A DNA stretch of 64,000 nt from Micromonospora violae (lineage in GTDB: Bacteria > Actinomycetota > Actinomycetes > Mycobacteriales > Micromonosporaceae). The first letter of the stretch is position 1; every line of letters begins with the position of its first letter. A model generated the notes under the pieces. That model had not been told where the DNA came from, ran no database searches, and was given only the letters and a program-made list of their open reading frames with translations. The position numbers and the translations under genes were made by a program. The stretch lies in the NCBI RefSeq assembly GCF_004217135.1, contig NZ_SHKK01000001.1:2356001-2420000 (forward strand). Reading direction: 5' to 3'. Of this stretch, positions 34,056 through 42,844 are shown in pieces.

Positions 34056-35003
34056 TCAGCCCTTGACCGCTCCGATGACGACGCCCTTGGCGAAGTGCTT
34101 CTGCAGGAACGGGTAGACCAGGCAGATGGGGATGAGCGAGACGACGAGGATGGCCATCTGCAGCGACTGCTGGGGTGGCACGACCTCACCTGGCAGGTCG
34201 GCCCCGACGGCGGTGTTGTCGATGACGTACGTGCGCAGCACGAGTTGCAGCGGCCACTTCTCGGTGGAGTTGATGTAGAGCACGGCGTTGAAGAAGGCGC
34301 TCCAGTAGCTGACCGCGTTGAAGAGCGCCACGACCGCGAGCACCGCGCGGGACAGCGGCATCATGATGCGGACGAGGATCTGCAACTCGCTGGCACCGTC
34401 GATCCGGGCGGCGTCGATGATCTCCTGCGGCACCTCCAGGAAGAAGGCGCGCACGATGACGACCTGGAACGCCGACACCAGGGTCGGCAGGATCAACGAC
34501 CAGTAGGAGTCGATCAGGCCCAACTGCTTGATGAGCAGGTAGTTGGGGATCATGCCCGCGTTGAAGAGCATGGTGAAGAGGACCAGCAGCAGGATCGGTC
34601 GGTGCCCCCAACTACCCGGGCGGGACAACGAGTACGCCAGGAACGCGACGACCAGGACCGACAGGCCCGAGCCGACCAGCGTGACCCCGATGGACACCAG
34701 GGTGGCCCGGGTGACCACGCCGCCGCTGAAGATCGCCCGGTAGGCGTCGAGGGACGGGTTCTGCGGCCACAGCACGTAACCGCCCGCCTCGGCGATCTGT
34801 GCCTGGTCGGCCAGGGACGTCGAGATGACCGCCAGGAACGGCGCGATCACCAGGGCGCAGCTGATCAGCAGGACGACACCTTTGAGGCCACGCACCGCCA
34901 GGTTGGGCGCGGCGGCACCGTTGATCGTTCTCAGTTGTCGTGCGCGTGAGGCGCCCGGCAGCACCTTCGCCGGTCCCGGCCGGCGCTTCGTCGAGGTCAC
35001 CAT
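34056..35003 (-). CDS. Sugar ABC transporter permease, LplC-like
   Basis: A 315-aa inner-membrane permease with six TM segments and the EAA loop, EIIDAARIDGASELQILVRIMMPLS (the EAA-x3-G site that docks the ATPase). The long N-terminal cytosolic tail and NAGMIPNYLLIKQLGL are typical of the LplC/YtcP branch of carbohydrate uptake systems. It overlaps the partner permease by seven bases. No ATPase gene is in the operon, so a shared MsiK-type ATPase encoded elsewhere is expected, as in other actinobacteria. Confidence 0.92.
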   Translation of the reverse strand: MVTSTKRRPGPAKVLPGASRARQLRTINGAAAPNLAVRGLKGVVLLISCALVIAPFLAVISTSLADQAQIAEAGGYVLWPQNPSLDAYRAIFSGGVVTRATLVSIGVTLVGSGLSVLVVAFLAYSLSRPGSWGHRPILLLVLFTMLFNAGMIPNYLLIKQLGLIDSYWSLILPTLVSAFQVVIVRAFFLEVPQEIIDAARIDGASELQILVRIMMPLSRAVLAVVALFNAVSYWSAFFNAVLYINSTEKWPLQLVLRTYVIDNTAVGADLPGEVVPPQQSLQMAILVVSLIPICLVYPFLQKHFAKGVVIGAVKG

Positions 35004-36055
35004 TTCGCGTACAGGCCCCTCTCCCCGAACAGGTGTGCCACCTTGTTCGCACCGAGCACCAGGATGGCCCCGACCAGGCCCTTGACCAGGCCGACGGCCG
35101 CTGAGGTGCCCCAGTTGCCGCCGACGATCCCGTAGTTGTAGACGTAGGTGTCGAGCACCTCGGACGCCTCCAACCCGACCGGTCCCTGCTGGAGGAAGAT
35201 CTGCTCGAACCCGACCGAGAGCACGTCGCCGAGCTTCAGGATGAACAGCAGGATGATGACCGGTCGGATGGCGGGCAGGGTGACGTGCCAGAGCTGACGC
35301 AGCCGGCCGCCGCCGTCGACGGCGACCGCCTCGAACAACTCCAGGTCGACCCGGGAGATCGCGGCGAGGAAGATGATGGTGCCCCAGCCGGCGTCCTTCC
35401 AGATCACCTGCGAGGTGATCAGGGCGAGGAACAGGTCCGGGTTGCCGATCACCTCGATGAGCGGCAACTCCTGCATGCGCGCCCAGGTGTTGTAGAGGCC
35501 GGCGTTGCCGAGCATGTGCTGGAACAACGCCACCACGATCACCCAGGACATGAAGTGCGGTAGGTAGAGGATCGACTGTGCGACCCGTTTGATCCGTTCA
35601 CTGAGCAGGCTGTTCAGCAGCAGGGCGAGGCCGATCGGCACCGGGAAGACCAGGGCGATCTGCAGGAACGAGATGATCAGGGTGTTGGTGAGGGCGTTGA
35701 GGAACGCCGGGTCGCCGTTGAAGATGATCCGGAAGTTGTCGAAGCCCACCCAGGGCGATTCCGCGATGGTCAGGTAGGGCTGGTAGTCCTTGAACGCGAT
35801 CACGTTGCCGAGCAGCGGGACGTACTGGAAGAGCAGGACCACGAACACCCCGGGCAGCCCGAGCAGGAGCAGGAAGCGGTCCCGTTTGAACCGCTGCCAA
35901 CCCGACGGTCTTCTGTTGGCCGGGGCCGGCGGGCGGCCGGTCGACGGTGGAGGCGCTCCGGTGGTGCCGGGGCCCTTCGCCGGGCCACCCGCGGTGACGC
36001 CCGCCGGGGCGTGCGGGTCCGTCGCCGGTCCCCTGGGCACCACGCTGGAAGCCAT
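34997..36055 (-). CDS. Sugar ABC transporter permease, LplB-like
   Basis: A 352-aa permease with six TM segments after a Pro/Gly-rich cytosolic N-terminus (1-50). The EAA-type loop is ELFEAVAVDGGGRLRQLWHVTLPA. The segments LLGLPGVFVVLLFQYVPLLG and AFKDYQPYLTIAESPWVGFDNF mark the LplB/YteP family. AGGAGGAAC precedes ATG. It forms the transport channel with the LplC-like protein and is served by the lipoprotein encoded just upstream. Confidence 0.93.
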   Translation of the reverse strand: MASSVVPRGPATDPHAPAGVTAGGPAKGPGTTGAPPPSTGRPPAPANRRPSGWQRFKRDRFLLLLGLPGVFVVLLFQYVPLLGNVIAFKDYQPYLTIAESPWVGFDNFRIIFNGDPAFLNALTNTLIISFLQIALVFPVPIGLALLLNSLLSERIKRVAQSILYLPHFMSWVIVVALFQHMLGNAGLYNTWARMQELPLIEVIGNPDLFLALITSQVIWKDAGWGTIIFLAAISRVDLELFEAVAVDGGGRLRQLWHVTLPAIRPVIILLFILKLGDVLSVGFEQIFLQQGPVGLEASEVLDTYVYNYGIVGGNWGTSAAVGLVKGLVGAILVLGANKVAHLFGERGLYAKW

Positions 36056-36118
36056 CCTCGTTCCTCCTCTTCTCGCTCTTCTCGCTGACGGACTCGGTGG
36101 CGGCCTCAGTGCGGCGGG

Positions 36119-37729
36119 TCAGCCCTGCTTGGCCCGGCCCGTCTCATAGTCGGCGCGCATCTGGTCCCCACCGGCCCGGCGCCAGGCCGTGACCGCCTCG
36201 TCCCAGTGGGCGATCGGCTTGCGACCGGAGACGATGTCGAGTTCCGCGTTGTCGATGATCTTGCTGAGCTCACCGGCCTTGTCGACCGCGACGTCCGAGT
36301 AGAGCCCTTCGGCCGGGTTGCGGACGATCCGCGGAATGACCTTCTCCTGGTACGCCCGCTGGGCGTCCACCCGAAGCCGGTCGCCCGGCCCGAGCACGTG
36401 CGGCGCGTCGGCGATGTACTCCAACGGGAGCTTCACCTCGGTGGTGCCGAGCCCGGTGCGCACCGGCACGTCGTCCTTCCACGTGTAGTGCTGACCCTCG
36501 ACGCCGAAGCGGCGGAACATGTACTCGCTGGTGCCGACCGGGGTGGCGAGCCAGTCGCAGATGCGCAGCAACTGCCGGAGCCGGTCCGGGTCGGCCTTCT
36601 TGAAGGCGGTCAGCGCGAAGATGGCGGTACCGGCGCGGTTGGTGCCCGCGCCGCCGTCGTAGCCGGGTGCGGCCATCCCGCCCACCTCGACGGAGTACGT
36701 CGTCGCGAGGGTGTCCCAGGCCGCGTAACCCTCGGAGATCACCGCGATGGTGCCGTTGCCGAACAGGTCCCGCAGGTTCAGCTTGCCGCCGATCGAGTCC
36801 GGGTGGAACAGTCCCTCCTTGTACATCTCGGTGGCCCGGACGAGCGCCTGCTTGCGCTGCTCGGTCTCGTATTCGGAGACGAACTTGCCGCCCTCCTCCT
36901 TCCAGAGGTTCGGCACACCGAGCATGTTGCCGACGAACTCGATGACCCGCTTGGGGTTGCCGAACGCCCACCGGTTGCCCCGGGCGTCGGTCAACCCCCG
37001 GGCCAGCTGAAGGAACTCCTGGTAGTTGGCGGGATCGGGGTTCAGGCCGCGCTGTCGGATCAGGTCCGCCCGCGAGAACGTGATGGTCCCGACGACGGCA
37101 CGCGGCACCGGGATGGCGTAGATGCCGGAGCCGAACGCGGTGGGCAACCACGAGTCGGTCGGGATGTTCGCCAGGAACGGAAAGTCCTTGATCGCGCTGC
37201 CCGACACCAGGTCGCTGAGGTCCGCGCAGAGCCGGGTCAGCACATCCGCCCGGCGGGTCAACCGGGCCGAGATCGTCAACATGTCCGGCAGGTCGCCGCC
37301 GGCGATCACGGTGGAGAGCTTGTTGAGGTAGTCGGCCGACGGCGTCATGGTGACGTTCAGGTTCGCGCCGAGCCGGCCGTTGAGCTGCTGCCAGAACTGG
37401 TTACTGCCCACTGCCGGCGGTGCCGGGTTGAACATGTTGGTCAGCACCGACACGTCCCCCGCACCCGCACCGGGCTTGTCCCGGTAGGCGTCGACCAGGG
37501 TGCGCGGATAGTTGTAGTAGCCGGCCATCAACCCGTCGGCCGAGGCCGGCAGGTCGGGCTTGACCAGTTGGGACGGCAGGTAATCGGGCAGCTTGGCGGT
37601 GGCTGGCCCCCTCGGAGTGGTCGACTCGCTGGTGCCGCAGCCGGCCAACAGGCCGCCGGAGCCGGCGGCGAGGGCGACGCCTCCGGTCAGCGTCAGGAAA
37701 CGGCGTCTGCTCAGATTCGGATCACGCAT
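36119..37729 (-). CDS. Sugar ABC transporter substrate-binding lipoprotein, LplA-like
   Basis: A 536-aa extracellular solute-binding protein. ATG 37729 has GGAGAG upstream. The N-terminus combines a twin-arginine motif (NLSRRRFLTLTGG) with a lipobox, LLAGC, so it is a Tat lipoprotein. The mature protein has the family-1-like SBP fold; length above 500 aa is usual for LplA-type binding proteins of oligosaccharide systems. It lies between the permeases and the GH38-like gene, so it should capture the oligosaccharide cleaved by that enzyme. Confidence 0.92.
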   Translation of the reverse strand: MRDPNLSRRRFLTLTGGVALAAGSGGLLAGCGTSESTTPRGPATAKLPDYLPSQLVKPDLPASADGLMAGYYNYPRTLVDAYRDKPGAGAGDVSVLTNMFNPAPPAVGSNQFWQQLNGRLGANLNVTMTPSADYLNKLSTVIAGGDLPDMLTISARLTRRADVLTRLCADLSDLVSGSAIKDFPFLANIPTDSWLPTAFGSGIYAIPVPRAVVGTITFSRADLIRQRGLNPDPANYQEFLQLARGLTDARGNRWAFGNPKRVIEFVGNMLGVPNLWKEEGGKFVSEYETEQRKQALVRATEMYKEGLFHPDSIGGKLNLRDLFGNGTIAVISEGYAAWDTLATTYSVEVGGMAAPGYDGGAGTNRAGTAIFALTAFKKADPDRLRQLLRICDWLATPVGTSEYMFRRFGVEGQHYTWKDDVPVRTGLGTTEVKLPLEYIADAPHVLGPGDRLRVDAQRAYQEKVIPRIVRNPAEGLYSDVAVDKAGELSKIIDNAELDIVSGRKPIAHWDEAVTAWRRAGGDQMRADYETGRAKQG

Positions 37730-37743
37730 GGCCGACTCTCCAA

Positions 37744-40700
37744 TCATTGTGTCGCGGTGGAATGTGGGACGTGCAGGACGAGCGAGACGACCTGCCACGG
37801 GGTCAGTTCCACGGTCAGCCGACCGTCCTGGTCGGGCGTCAGTCGAGTGATCTCCCGTTCGTCGGCGTGACAGAGCACGGCATTACCGGTGCTGCCCGCC
37901 GGGTGACGCAGCCGCAGTCGGCCGGCCCGGCCGGCCAGGTCCTGCAACCGCAGCAGCAGCCCGCCACCTCGGGCGGTGCCGACGGTGGCGTGCACCCAGT
38001 CCGGCAGGTCGAGGTCGAGCAGCGTGCCGGCCGTCGCGCTCAACGGGCGGTGATCGGTGTCGAACTTGTCCAACCGGGTCACCTCGGACACGGCTGGCGC
38101 GGCGCGAACCTCCCGTCCGAAGCGGCCGGCGGCGACCGGGTCGAAGCCGGAGAGCGGGGTGAAGGCGTACCGGAGCGTCAGCGTGCCGTCCTGCTCCGGC
38201 GGGGTGTTGGTGGGCCAGTAGTTGTTGAGCACCCAGGAGAAGAGCGCGCTTGCCGGCGCGAAGTGCGGCGCCCAGGCCCCGCGTACGACGTCGCCCACCG
38301 TGAACAGCGGAGCGTCGACGGATGTCCAGGCCACCGCCGGGCCGCCCGGGGTCGCCTCCACCACCACGCCGTACTGGGTGGTGAACCAGTCGTGGCAGGC
38401 GCCGGGGGCGTGGTCGGTGGCCGGGTCGACCCAGCCCTGCTGCCGGTCGTAGCGCACCGACGGCTGCTCGCCGGCGAACGGAAACGCCACGTAGACCGAC
38501 TCCTTGGCCAGCACCCGCTGCTTCTCCAGGCGGACGAGCACGTCCACCCGGTCGGTGCCGTCGCGCAGCAGGATGTCGACCTCGACCCGGGGCAGGCTGG
38601 GAGCGGAACCGACGGTGCGCAACCGCCACCCGTCGTACGTACGGCGAACGCCGACCGGGCGCACCCGTGCCCGGGTGACGGTCAACTCCGGTGGGTCCAC
38701 CTCGACCTGTCCGTCGGGCCCCGGGCCGAGCCGCCGCCCCAACAGCGTGCTGCGCGGGGCGGGCGGGTGCGTGTGCGGCACGGAGGTGTGTTCGAGGTGG
38801 TCTCCCCGGGTCAGTGAGTCGGGGCCGTTGCGGACGTAGAGGACCTCACCGAGCCGCCAGGGCGCGGACAGGTCGAGCAGTTCCCGACCGGTCGGCCGGT
38901 GCCGCAGACCGGTCACCGCCCCGGTGGTCGGGTCGAGGGTGATCAGCCAGCGCGCGGTTTCCAGGTGTGCGGGGACCGGCGCCCACCCACCGTCAGCGGC
39001 CCCGGCGGCGCTGGTGGCGGTGCCGTCCTCCGCGCCGGGGGCGAGGGTACGGGCGGCGCCGACGGGCAACGCCCGGTAGCCGAACGCGGGAACGTCGGGC
39101 ACCGTGAGGCGCAACGTCCGTAACCCATTGCAGTCGGCGAGCACCTCGGCCGGCAACGGCTCACCGTCGAGCAGGAACGGGGCGCTCGCCAGCGCCTCCG
39201 CCTCGACCTCGACGTCGCGCTGCCAGCCGAGCGGGTTGTGCACGAGCAGGGTGGGCCCCCGGGTGTGCACCAGTTCGCCGAGTTGGCTGAGCGCCCGACG
39301 GGTCTCGTCCAGCGCGGTGCGCAGCGCGGTGTGCACCTGGTGCCGTTTCCAGTCGAGCTGGTCGTGCACCTGCTCGCCGTGCGGGTGGGCGGTGCCGTGT
39401 GCCCACGTCCAGGTGTGCTCACAGCCGAACAGCGCGCCGTCCCAGGCGGCGTCGAGTGCCTCGCGGCGTACCCGGTAGCGGGGGTCGGCGAGGGTGACCA
39501 TCGCGGCGATGCCCTCGGCGGCCGGCAGAGCGCTCTGCACCCGCCGGTGCTCAGCGGTGACCGTGGCGCCGGTGCCGACCCCGTCCTCCCAGTAACTGCC
39601 GCCGTCGCCGCGCCAGACCGGCAGCCGGTCGGCCAACGGACGGACGGCGTCCAGGTAGTCGGCCATCGTGGAGACGCGGATCCGGGGGTACGCGTAGACG
39701 GCGTTCCACCGGTCGGCGAAGCCGGCGTCGCCGTCGGCCAGATCCTCGTTGTCGGCGTGGGTGCCGATCACCGCGAGATCGTCGGGCAGGTAGTCGGACC
39801 GCTCGTAACGGGCGAGCAGCCGGGGGAAGGCGTGCGCACCACCGGCGAGGGTCTGTGGGTCACCGACCATGAACCGCAACTGCGAGTAGGTGTCGGAGAA
39901 GTGGGCGAGGATGCGCTCGCCGCCGACACCCTCCCACATCACCGGGCTGACCATGTGCTGCTCGTCGCTGTCGGCGTTACCGCCACGGTGGTGGTTCTCG
40001 ATGCCGACGAACGCGCTCACACCGAGCGCGCTCAGCATCGACGGCAGAGCCGAGCTGTACGACGGAACGTCGGTGAGGTTCGCGTAGCCGACCGGCACAC
40101 CGTGCTCGTCGCGCAGCCGGGCGGCCAGGTAGGCGGCCCGGTACGTCTCCTCCAGGCTGGCGACGCCGGAGAGGAAGAGGCTGTGGAAGGCGTTCACCGC
40201 CAACCGTCCGGAGCGCAACGCCGCGAGCAACCGTTCGGCCCGCTCCGGGGAGCGGGTGGCCAGGTATTCGGCGACCACCAGGGAGCCGTCGACCGAGAAG
40301 GCGAAGCCGGGATCACGGTCGAGCTGGTCCAACGCGCGGTCCAGGTTGCGGCTGTGCAACTCCAGCACCTTGCCCTGCACATCGGTGTAGCCGACGTCCA
40401 GGTGCACATGAGGGATCAGGTGCAGCGTCCACTTGCGCGGCGGGCGCAGTTCGACAGTGGTGGGCGTACCACCGTCGAGGCTCACCTCGGCGACGGTCCC
40501 GACGGCCGGCTCCGGGACCGGGAACCGCACCCGGACGTCACCGAACTGCCGACCAGGTCGGTGCAGGTCCACAAGGTGGCGCTCGGTCCCGATGCGCACC
40601 TCGGCCTGCCGGGGCCAACCCGACCGGGCCGGCACCGACACGGTCAGCTCCAACAGCTCCCGCAGCCCCCGCTCGGCGTGCAGGAAGAGCGGGGTGGCGA

Positions 40701-41253
40701 CGAGTTGCGCCGTGGGACCGGCCGGTTCGGGGCCGTGGGCGGGACGCAGGGTGAGGCGGTGCCAGGTGATGCCGCTTCCGAAGTGGTTGCCGAACTGCTC
40801 GCGGTGGCGGCGGGGCGCGTCGGCCGGCTCCGCCGGCACCGGTCCGGTCGCCGCCGCCACGTCCATCGTGGTGGTGATGGCGATGGTGTGCTCGCCCGGC
40901 CCGAGCCAGGCGGCAGGCAGGCGTACGTCGAGGGTCACGTCCCCGGCGATCGGCCCGTGCCGGTAGGTCTCGGAACGGTCGGCGCGCCGGACCCGGGGGT
41001 GGAACAGCCCGCGGTATGCCCCGTCGACCTCGATCTCCAGGTCGGGGCAGGGGCCATGACCGGCGGCGAACTCCAGCCTGAGCACCCAACCGGCGGTCGG
41101 TACGGCATCCGGGACCCGCAGCGGCACCTCGACGCGGTGCGGCTGCCAGCCGGTGCCCGCGTTGAGCGGCCCGGGCTGGAACGCCGGCAGGTCCACGCCG
41201 GGGACGGCGAGCGTCGCGGTCAGTTCCGTCGTGGGCGCGGCCACGGTGCTCAC
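37744..41253 (-). CDS. GH38-type alpha-mannosidase-like protein (1169 aa)
   Basis: A large cytosolic glycosidase with no signal peptide. Residues 1-270 are a beta-rich N-terminal region. The GH38 catalytic barrel begins at TLHLIPHVHLDVGYTD, with H282 or H284 and D286 as the metal-binding HxD motif, and NLTDVPSYSSALPSML, in which D395 aligns with the catalytic nucleophile. CEHTWTWAHG (residues about 615-625) carries late active-site residues, and beta-sandwich domains fill 680-1169. GTG 41253 directly abuts the stop of the FAD oxidoreductase. Divergence in both motifs from standard GH38 suggests an unusual glycoside substrate. Confidence 0.8.
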   Translation of the reverse strand: MSTVAAPTTELTATLAVPGVDLPAFQPGPLNAGTGWQPHRVEVPLRVPDAVPTAGWVLRLEFAAGHGPCPDLEIEVDGAYRGLFHPRVRRADRSETYRHGPIAGDVTLDVRLPAAWLGPGEHTIAITTTMDVAAATGPVPAEPADAPRRHREQFGNHFGSGITWHRLTLRPAHGPEPAGPTAQLVATPLFLHAERGLRELLELTVSVPARSGWPRQAEVRIGTERHLVDLHRPGRQFGDVRVRFPVPEPAVGTVAEVSLDGGTPTTVELRPPRKWTLHLIPHVHLDVGYTDVQGKVLELHSRNLDRALDQLDRDPGFAFSVDGSLVVAEYLATRSPERAERLLAALRSGRLAVNAFHSLFLSGVASLEETYRAAYLAARLRDEHGVPVGYANLTDVPSYSSALPSMLSALGVSAFVGIENHHRGGNADSDEQHMVSPVMWEGVGGERILAHFSDTYSQLRFMVGDPQTLAGGAHAFPRLLARYERSDYLPDDLAVIGTHADNEDLADGDAGFADRWNAVYAYPRIRVSTMADYLDAVRPLADRLPVWRGDGGSYWEDGVGTGATVTAEHRRVQSALPAAEGIAAMVTLADPRYRVRREALDAAWDGALFGCEHTWTWAHGTAHPHGEQVHDQLDWKRHQVHTALRTALDETRRALSQLGELVHTRGPTLLVHNPLGWQRDVEVEAEALASAPFLLDGEPLPAEVLADCNGLRTLRLTVPDVPAFGYRALPVGAARTLAPGAEDGTATSAAGAADGGWAPVPAHLETARWLITLDPTTGAVTGLRHRPTGRELLDLSAPWRLGEVLYVRNGPDSLTRGDHLEHTSVPHTHPPAPRSTLLGRRLGPGPDGQVEVDPPELTVTRARVRPVGVRRTYDGWRLRTVGSAPSLPRVEVDILLRDGTDRVDVLVRLEKQRVLAKESVYVAFPFAGEQPSVRYDRQQGWVDPATDHAPGACHDWFTTQYGVVVEATPGGPAVAWTSVDAPLFTVGDVVRGAWAPHFAPASALFSWVLNNYWPTNTPPEQDGTLTLRYAFTPLSGFDPVAAGRFGREVRAAPAVSEVTRLDKFDTDHRPLSATAGTLLDLDLPDWVHATVGTARGGGLLLRLQDLAGRAGRLRLRHPAGSTGNAVLCHADEREITRLTPDQDGRLTVELTPWQVVSLVLHVPHSTATQ

Positions 41254-42825
41254 CTACCGCAGCCCGGGTAGGTCGAGCACGCTGCCGTGCTCGGTCAGCG
41301 CCGCGGCCAGTTCCGGGTAGCGGTAATCCTGCACGGGCTGCCCGGTCCGGATGGACTGGGCGGCGAGTTCGCCGCATGCCTCGCCGAGCATTCCGTAGTT
41401 CGGCTCCATGCGGGGCGAGGAGTAGCCGACGTGACTGGCCGAGAAGCACAGCGGTACCGCGATGTTCTCGATCCCGCCCGCGGCGGGGAAGAGACACTCG
41501 GCCGGAATCTGGTAGAGGTCGACGGGCGGGTTGCTCTCGGTGCCGCTGAGCGTGCCCTCACCGACGATCGTGTCGTCGCCTTCGGCGTAGTACTGCACGA
41601 CGTGGCAGTCCATGCCGTACTTCCAGCAGCAGACCGGCGTGGCGGTGGTGTTGTTCGGCTTGCGCAGGTCGTGTTGGGTGAGCACCTTCGCGCCGACCAT
41701 GCGACGGCCCTCCCGGATGTAGAGCGCGTGCGGAAAGCCCGGCCCGTACGGGCTGTCCAGGAACTCGTCGGTGGGCAGGCCGAAGGTCTGCGCGTCGGCG
41801 CGGAAGCTCGGCGGCAGCGAGGGGTCGTTGGCGAGCCAGTAGAGCATGCCCTGATGCCAGCGGACCTGCTCGGCGATGACCTCCTCGCGGCGGCTCCAGC
41901 TTCCGTCGGGGTAGGCCCAGGAGGCGCCGGGCAGGTCGAAGCCGATGAAGAGGGCCTGGTTGGTCTGGTATTTGCCGTTGGGCAGCAGCGCGGTGTGGGT
42001 GACGATCGACGACAGCCCCGCGATGCCACGCTGCTCGATGAGTTGGCGCAGGTACAGGTAGCGCTTCGGGTCGTAGTCGGCCGGTTTGGGGAAGGGCAGC
42101 CGCTCGGCCTCGCGGGTGAGCACCCCACGAAAGTTGTACGCCTGGACCTTGTCGTCACCGTCGCCGGCCGCCATCCGGGGTGCCGACCCGACCGGGTAGA
42201 GAGTGTTGGGCCGGAACGGTCCCCGCCGGTAGGCCTGCACCGGCTGAAAACCGGCGTACGGCTCGTCGTACCGGCTCGCGGGTTCCCGACCCACCGTGTA
42301 GGGCACCCCGGCGGCGGCCATCAGGTCGCCCTCGTAGGAGGCGTCGATGAAGAACCGGGCGCGGTGCCAGCCGTCGGCGGTGCGGATCGCGGTGATGCGC
42401 CGACCGGTGACCTCGACGTCGGCGGGCCCGTCGATGCGGTGTCGCAGCAGGACGGTGGCCTGTGCCTCGGTGAGCAGCCGGCTGGCGACGCGCTCGGCGA
42501 CCCTGGGCTCGAACAGGTACTGCGCGCCGTTGAGCTGGAACGGGGCGCCGTCGGGGCCGTACTCCGCGGCGATCCCGCCGAAGAACCGGCTTCGGGTCAG
42601 CCCGGCGTGGGCCTCGTCGACGTTGGGGCCGTCGGATTTGACCAGGCCACCGGCCACGATGCCGCCGACGTGACCGGTCGGCTCCAGGATGAGGCTGCGC
42701 AGGCCCCGCAGTCGCAGCCGCACCGCGGCCATGATGCCGGCGAGGGTGGCGCCGTAGATGACCACGTCGTACCGGTCGTCGAGATCGGCCGGAGCGGTCT
42801 GCGCACCAGTGTGCTGTGCGTCCAT
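41254..42825 (-). CDS. FAD-dependent oxidoreductase (FAD_oxidored family), copy B
   Basis: A 523-aa cytosolic flavoprotein. The dinucleotide-binding site is YDVVIYGATLAGIMAAVRL (residues about 20-38), with a Glu at the end of beta-2 (LILEPTGHVGG). DASYEGDLMAAAGVPYTVGRE and HALYIREGRRMVGAKVLTQHD are shared almost word for word with the protein at 44797-46380, so the two are paralogues. ATG 42825 has AGGAGGAAC upstream. It lies between another FAD oxidoreductase (19-bp gap) and the GH38-like gene (no gap). The substrate may be a sugar or polyol; this is inferred from context. Confidence 0.88.
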   Translation of the reverse strand: MDAQHTGAQTAPADLDDRYDVVIYGATLAGIMAAVRLRLRGLRSLILEPTGHVGGIVAGGLVKSDGPNVDEAHAGLTRSRFFGGIAAEYGPDGAPFQLNGAQYLFEPRVAERVASRLLTEAQATVLLRHRIDGPADVEVTGRRITAIRTADGWHRARFFIDASYEGDLMAAAGVPYTVGREPASRYDEPYAGFQPVQAYRRGPFRPNTLYPVGSAPRMAAGDGDDKVQAYNFRGVLTREAERLPFPKPADYDPKRYLYLRQLIEQRGIAGLSSIVTHTALLPNGKYQTNQALFIGFDLPGASWAYPDGSWSRREEVIAEQVRWHQGMLYWLANDPSLPPSFRADAQTFGLPTDEFLDSPYGPGFPHALYIREGRRMVGAKVLTQHDLRKPNNTTATPVCCWKYGMDCHVVQYYAEGDDTIVGEGTLSGTESNPPVDLYQIPAECLFPAAGGIENIAVPLCFSASHVGYSSPRMEPNYGMLGEACGELAAQSIRTGQPVQDYRYPELAAALTEHGSVLDLPGLR

Positions 42826-42844
42826 CGGTCGTTCCTCCTGGGGG

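Noticed and set aside
39238..41271. 677-codon open frame on the + strand opposite the GH38-like gene
   Set aside because: Antisense shadow of a GC-rich gene: low-complexity Arg/Gly/Val-rich translation, no ribosome binding site, no recognisable family.
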